Shown here: positions 58,669 through 64,000 of the stretch, one piece after another
Layout of the letters: each line of letters opens with the position of its first letter
How positions within the stretch are numbered: the first letter of the stretch is position 1
Source of the DNA: Morella rubra
Lineage: Eukaryota; Streptophyta; Magnoliopsida; Fagales; Myricaceae
DNA length: 64,000 bases
NCBI GenBank assembly: GCA_003952965.2
Contig: CM025849.1
Span: forward strand, 6,421,947 to 6,485,946
Direction: 5' to 3'
Translations under genes and position numbers: made by a program
Notes under the pieces: model-generated
What the model was told of the DNA's origin: nothing
The model's database searches: none
The model's input: the letters and a program-made list of their open reading frames with translations, nothing else

Positions 58669-61600
58669 AAAAAAAAAACTTCAATGAACCTTTCAGTGAG
58701 GATTTTGCAATGGTATCACAAGACAATTTTGTCCCCTGTTGGCGGGGGATGTGTGCTTTTTGTAAATGGGTCATCATTTACCAGATAGGGATTTTGTTCT
58801 TCTGTACAGGTGTGCACTGACATGTACAGGATTGTGCCTGTCTGGATCCATATTTTAAGTCTATAGTAAATGGATTAACCAAAAGCCTTGCTCAGATTCA
58901 TTCTGTATGAAAATCCTCTCTCACATCTAACAGTACACCATGTCCATTGCTGCTGAATTGTGCGTGGACTTATGTATTTCCTCATTGCTCACTGTCTTTT
59001 TTCATTGAGTGTCTTTGCATTGTAACCAGCCTCACCAATGTTGCCTGCAAAACCATGAATATAACAAACCTAAACTCACTTAGAGAGCCCTATTTTGTGT
59101 TTCAAAAAGAAAATTTGGTCAAGGATATAATTTTGTTAATGTGTCAGTCAATTTACCTTTTAACTTATGAACGTCAAGTTGTTCTCTTCTTATAGCAAAG
59201 AGTTTCAAACATCAAGGTTCAAGATGTTAGTTTCAGCCTTCTTGTTTGAAATCATCTGAGACTATGAATTGTTGTGGTACTGAGTTGGTATTTGACTTGA
59301 AAAGGAGGGGGAAGCGCCGCCCCCCGGGGGGGGGGGGGGGACTTGTTCTGGTTGGTGGAGATTTATGACAGGAGAGAGCAAGAAGCCATGGAGGATAGTG
59401 GATCATATGGGTAAGGTGTTCTATAGCAATTGTGGACAGTCTGCTTACGCAGGGACGACGACCTGATTCTTGAATATTGCTTTGCCAATGTCACCGTATG
59501 TGGGGCTTGTCTCATAAACCTGTGGTAACCACAAATAAAAAATCATTCTTTAGATTTTGTCAATTTTGTGGCAGGAGATGGTCAACATTCCATTTTCATG
59601 ATATAGTTATCAGATTAATTCTTTCTAGCCAAGGTTTAAAAAAGAGTGTGCTGCAGCTTCATATTTGATGATGTTTGCAGGTGTATTATATTGAGTATTT
59701 TAGTACCATAGGGTTTTTTGGGGATTTAGAGTTTTTGGCTGTTGATTCTATTTGCTATTTTGGATGACTGTGTAGTCATTAACCTTGTACTGGGGAAAGA
59801 TAGGATGTGCTGGAGGCTAACTATGAGTGGTAATATTGATAAGCTGTAGTTTTATGTGGCTATGATAGGTTTGACTGCTGTATAAGTTAATTTTAGGTCT
59901 AACTTTGTTCCTTTTTTAGTGAATAGCTTTATTGATTATTAATGCCAGATTTTAAGTAATTTAGATGTAGTTACTTGCTTATAGGAAAAGAGACAAAGTC
60001 ATGCGCTTTGGTGTTTTGCTTGTACCAATATGTGAACTAAAATGCGAATGTGGAAAATTATATAATGAAGTGGAATGTGGAGGGAGAGCAGTTAAAATTG
60101 TTGTGCCGGCATGACGGCTAATCATATGTACTAAATTAAAGGAGCAGCTGTTGGCCAGAGAGCAGGAAATCTGTAAATATCCACTTATTTGTCTATTTGT
60201 GTTCACTTTTGTGCTCCAATGGCTGAATTTGCCTAGGTTTTTGAGGGTTCTTCTTAGGCAAGGGTTGTGCCTTTTACATTCAAACTTTTGTGGTTTACCA
60301 TCCTTTGCAACTTGCAGAAACACAGCACCAGTTCAATGCACGTGAGAGTGATTGGGGTTTCACTTCGTTCATGCCTCTTGGTGAACTGTACGACCCTGGT
60401 AGGGGTTATCTCGTGAATGATACATGCATAGTTGAAGCTGATGTTGCCGTACGTAGGGTTGTTGATTACTGGTCACATGACTCAAAGAAGGAAACAGGTT
60501 ATGTTGGACTTAAAAACCAAGGAGCTACATGCTACATGAATTCTCTTCTTCAGACTCTGTACCATATTCCTTACTTCAGAAAGGTTAGCACATTTTGTCT
60601 CTGTACCTTGTCTTATTGCTGCTACTTTAAAACACTGCTTCATATCGAATGTTGCATATTTCAGGCTGTGTATCATATGCCAACCACCGAGAATGATATG
60701 CCATCAGGAAGCATTCCTCTGGCTCTGCAGAGTTTATTCTACAAGCTTCAGTACAGTGACACTAGTGTAGCAACAAAAGAGTTGACAAAGTCTTTTGGAT
60801 GGGACACATATGATTCATTCATGCAACATGATGTTCAAGAACTTAATAGGGTACTTTGTGAAAAGCTTGAAGACAAAATGAAGGTATATAGGTTTCACAG
60901 TGTCCTACTTTTTGCATTTTTCTTACATGCTTGCTTTGGAAGTGATTTGGGCTGAATTTGTTCTATCGACCCAGGGAACTGTTGTGGAGGGTACAATTCA
61001 ACAGTTATTTGAAGGGCACCATATGAATTATATTGAATGCATCAACGTGGACTATAAGTCAACAAGAAAAGAATCCTTCTATGGTAATTTATGGTTTATG
61101 TTACTTATGTTATCATAGGTGGATTTTATGGACCTTCTGGAACTTTTGTATTTGTAGATCTTCAACTTGATGTAAAAGGCTGCCGAGATGTATATGCGTC
61201 TTTTGACAAGTATGTGGAGGTGGAACGTCTTGAAGGTGATAACAAGTATCATGCAGAACAATATGGTTTACAGGTAAATTCCTCTTACATGTATGGACTA
61301 AGTTCCTTACAAAGATTATCGTGTTGCTTGCTTCATATTTATGTTGACACTTACCCAATGAAAAAATTGTGTTGATGAGGAATGTTCTTCTTCTTTGTTT
61401 CCTTTTATGTCCCATTGGGTTCCTCTTAATGTTGCTGGCATTTGTTCTTTTTAAGTCAGAGTATCTAACGTGTGGGCATTTTTTTTTCTTTGCTTTAATG
61501 ACTACTGCTTGAGGATGGTTTCTGAAGATGCTTTTTTACTTTTTGACCTTTCAGGATGCTAGGAAAGGTGTTCTGTTCATTGATTTTCCGCCTGTCCTTC

Positions 61601-64000
61601 AACTTCAACTAAAACGGTTTGAGTATGATTTTTTGCGAGATACCATGGTGAAGGTGAGTAACGGAGTGGATCCCCTTTTTTGACTCGCATAGTATGTGTG
61701 TACAGTTTCTGTGTATGTCTTTGCTTCTTTCATTATAGTAGATCATTAGAGCTTTTCCATTTATATTATCAAGTGTAGATTGCTTCTTATGATTTTAGAC
61801 TCCGAGGATGGTTTTGTGTGTTATATTTAGGTTTGCCTCATATTTCTGTTCATTTGCCTCTAAACACCTGTAATTGTACTCACCTGTTCCACTGATTGCC
61901 AACAGATAAATGACCGGTATGAGTTCCCTTTGCAACTCGATCTTGACAGAGAGGACGGCAAATACCTATCGCCTGACGCAGACAGGAGTGTTCGCAACCT
62001 TTACACTCTGCACAGGTATGGATAATTTCTGTTTATTGGGTAGTAACATATGCCATTATTTTATTGGATAAAATCTGTGCTTTATTTGGTAAATTATTTG
62101 TGCACAGGCTTATATATGATGTGAATTCTTATATTGGATGCCGTCTGTTGGGAAAATAGAGTAGATTTACTGCATTGTGTATTGAGGTTGTCTGTGAATA
62201 GTGTTGAGTGGGTCGGTGCTTTAAGTATGAAACTAGCGCAAGTATATGTACAACGTGAATTCTAGTTCAGAAAAAAAAAAATATGTATAACGTGAATTCT
62301 AACTCATTTAACTAGTAATATAAGGCTGTGCCTGGAAAGAGTTTTTGAGATGTGTTTTTTTGGCCTTTGTTACTTTAGCGCTTAGAAACTTCTATTAGCT
62401 CTGTAGCATGAAGAAATATTGTATTTTTTTAGAAAAATCCTGAAAATAGGAAAGTGAAAAATAAAAGTTTGACACCCTGCAAGATGCCTCCACTCTAGTT
62501 ATTGCTGCGACGTGCACGGGATGGAGACCTATCTAAGATTGGAGCCTCATAACATGTTCACAAAGACCTCTGAACTGGTTTCGATCAGTCGAGGGGATTA
62601 ATTTATGTCCTTGAAAGAAGAATAGCCCCACCACTCTAGCCGACTGATCCCATGGATCATATAATTGGGAGGGAACGTGTCACGTCAGAGGTGAATGATC
62701 AGAGATGTCCTGTAACTACAACGATGAGGCCTGTTCCTCTTTTAGTAGACTAAGCTGTATGAATGTAGAAATGAATGGCGGTCTCTTTCTTTCTCTGTGA
62801 ACCCCAAGAAGTTTCTTAATGCTGTTACTTTCTGTTTCGTTGATGCTTGAGCTTGTGGTCCTCCTTTGTTTGTGGGTTCAATTGGATGAATGTGTCAAGT
62901 CAAGATCAAAGTATGTAGCAGCAAGTGTTTGAGATGCATCTTGGTTGAAATATCAATATATATAACTCTGTACACAGGTGGAGACATGTCAGACACACCT
63001 TGGTTTTCAGGGTGTGTCCGACACAGGTACTGCATTCTATTTGGTGTGTCCGTGCTTTATTGACTGTCTTTTCTAAATAGCCATGCATAAAGAGAATCTT
63101 TAGGTTGGTTGTAGTGATTACTCGTACGGATTGGTCTTGGTTAGATATATAGTCTTAATTAATGTGAATTTTCCCTACAGAATTGGATAAGAGTATAGTG
63201 ATGACCAACTAATCTTTTTTATTTATTTAAATTGCTTACCATTGATATGATGGCATTTGCTGATTGTAAAATCCACTATTTTTGTTTGCAGTGTTTTGGT
63301 TCACAGTGGTGGGGTGCATGGTGGACACTACTATGCTTATATCAGACCAACTCTATCTGATCAGTGGTAATGCATAACAGTCCGAAAAGTTTTAGCTGTT
63401 TTCGGTATTCGTCACTGATTGTTCTTTGTTAGATCACTAGACTCTTGCAATGCATGTGTTTGTGCACCTGAGCTCATTATTTTTCTCTGAAATGCTGTGA
63501 AGTCTATGAAGCTTTAATCGTTTCTGAGTTTAGGCAAGTTTACGTTTCTCATGCTGCGTTTTCCTCTTTACTTCAGTGCAGAGCTTGTTTCTAATTGGCT
63601 CATAGTTTCCTTTTAATTTGTATATGGAAGTGGGTGATAGAAGATCATCATGTTTTTGACGTGTAGACAAGTAGCTTTTGTTTGCTTCTGGCTGGGATGC
63701 GCCCCAATTTCATTAATATATTGATGTTTCCTCTCATGGTATATTAGTTACTGTGTTGTATTTTTATTTTTAGGTTTAAATTTGATGATGAACGAGTGAC
63801 AAAAGAAGATGTTAAGAGGGCGTTAGAGGAGCAGTATGGTGGTGAGGAGGAGGTAATATTTTTTGGCATTTTGCTTTCATGTAATTTTCTTTGTACATTT
63901 ATTTTTATCTATTTTTAATTGATGCCTTCTATTCTCTTCTACTTGAAACAGTTGCCACCAGCAAATCCGGGGTTCAATAACTCTCCATTTAAATTCACTA
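57127..64000 (+). CDS. UBP12: Ubiquitin-specific protease 12/13-like (plant USP7), 5' part, continues past the window
   Basis: Thirteen exons are visible: 57127-57156, 57365-57443, 58071-58218, 58326-58483, 60318-60583, 60665-60883, 60975-61083, 61158-61273, 61555-61653, 61906-62015, 63292-63366, 63774-63852 and 63952 onward. They give 512 codons of an expected ~1,100. The enzyme removes ubiquitin from proteins; Arabidopsis UBP12/UBP13 act in clock, flowering, hormone and chromatin control. The short N-terminus [10 protein letters not shown] and a Gln/Glu-rich stretch precede a MATH domain (about 58-180, [14 protein letters not shown]). The USP domain follows, with the Cys box [16 protein letters not shown] (Cys210) and the His box [13 protein letters not shown] (likely H457). 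All seen splice sites are GT-AG and frames agree. UBP12 and UBP13 cannot be told apart here. Copies A and B are its decayed tandem relatives. Confidence 0.95.
58637..58678. repeat. C22-A20 homopolymer pair in UBP intron 4
   Basis: A run of about 22 C is followed directly by about 20 A, within the 1.8-kb fourth intron. Such runs are error-prone in sequencing, so the exact lengths are doubtful. Confidence 0.9.
59316..59340. repeat. C-run/G15 homopolymer in UBP intron 4
   Basis: CGCCGCCCCCC is followed by 15 G. It is self-complementary over several bases and sits in the same intron as the C22-A20 run. It is probably unstable or poorly resolved. Confidence 0.85.

Overview
This window looks like nuclear DNA from a flowering plant, probably a woody or other non-grass eudicot. 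It is AT-rich, with intron-split genes, chloroplast transit peptides, plant-only families and many plant-type transposons. The species cannot be named from the sequence alone.

Layout. 1-5.1 kb: AT-rich intergenic DNA with fold-back repeats and one possible gene relic. 5.5-6.3 kb: an intact intronless LHCB1-type chlorophyll a/b-binding protein gene with I-box and TATA motifs. 7.2-16.1 kb: a tandem cluster of UGT76-like glycosyltransferases: two intact two-exon genes of 456 codons each, then a decayed third copy without the sugar-donor box. 17.4-17.7 kb: an orphan exon-like open frame next to a MITE. 18.3-22.0 kb: an intact six-exon gene for the plastid SUF ATPase ABCI6/SufC.

From about 23 kb to the right edge the window is dominated by a tandem segmental duplication of a ubiquitin-specific protease gene of the UBP12/UBP13 (plant USP7) type. 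Copy C (57.1 kb to the edge) is the normal gene: its MATH domain and catalytic domain are present and it runs out of the window. Copy A (38.4-46.4 kb) has lost the MATH and catalytic domains but keeps 607 uninterrupted codons of the C-terminal ubiquitin-like region. Its normal last exon is missing, and a compatible splice acceptor leads in frame into retroelement-like sequence. Copy B (50.5-54.8 kb) is shorter and is a pseudogene. A ~540-bp repeat occurs twice in copy A and once in copy B, in the arrangement expected if recombination between the two repeats deleted the exons between them.

The upstream region of copy A has absorbed a series of transposons that are absent at the matching sites in copy B or C: a long-TIR fold-back, a 1.3-kb hAT element with perfect 8-bp target duplications, a second fold-back, an old Tat-like Ty3/Gypsy element with 5-bp target duplication and a 3' LTR split by a later insertion, and a hAT MITE. 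The duplicated units therefore serve as empty-site controls and give an order of events.
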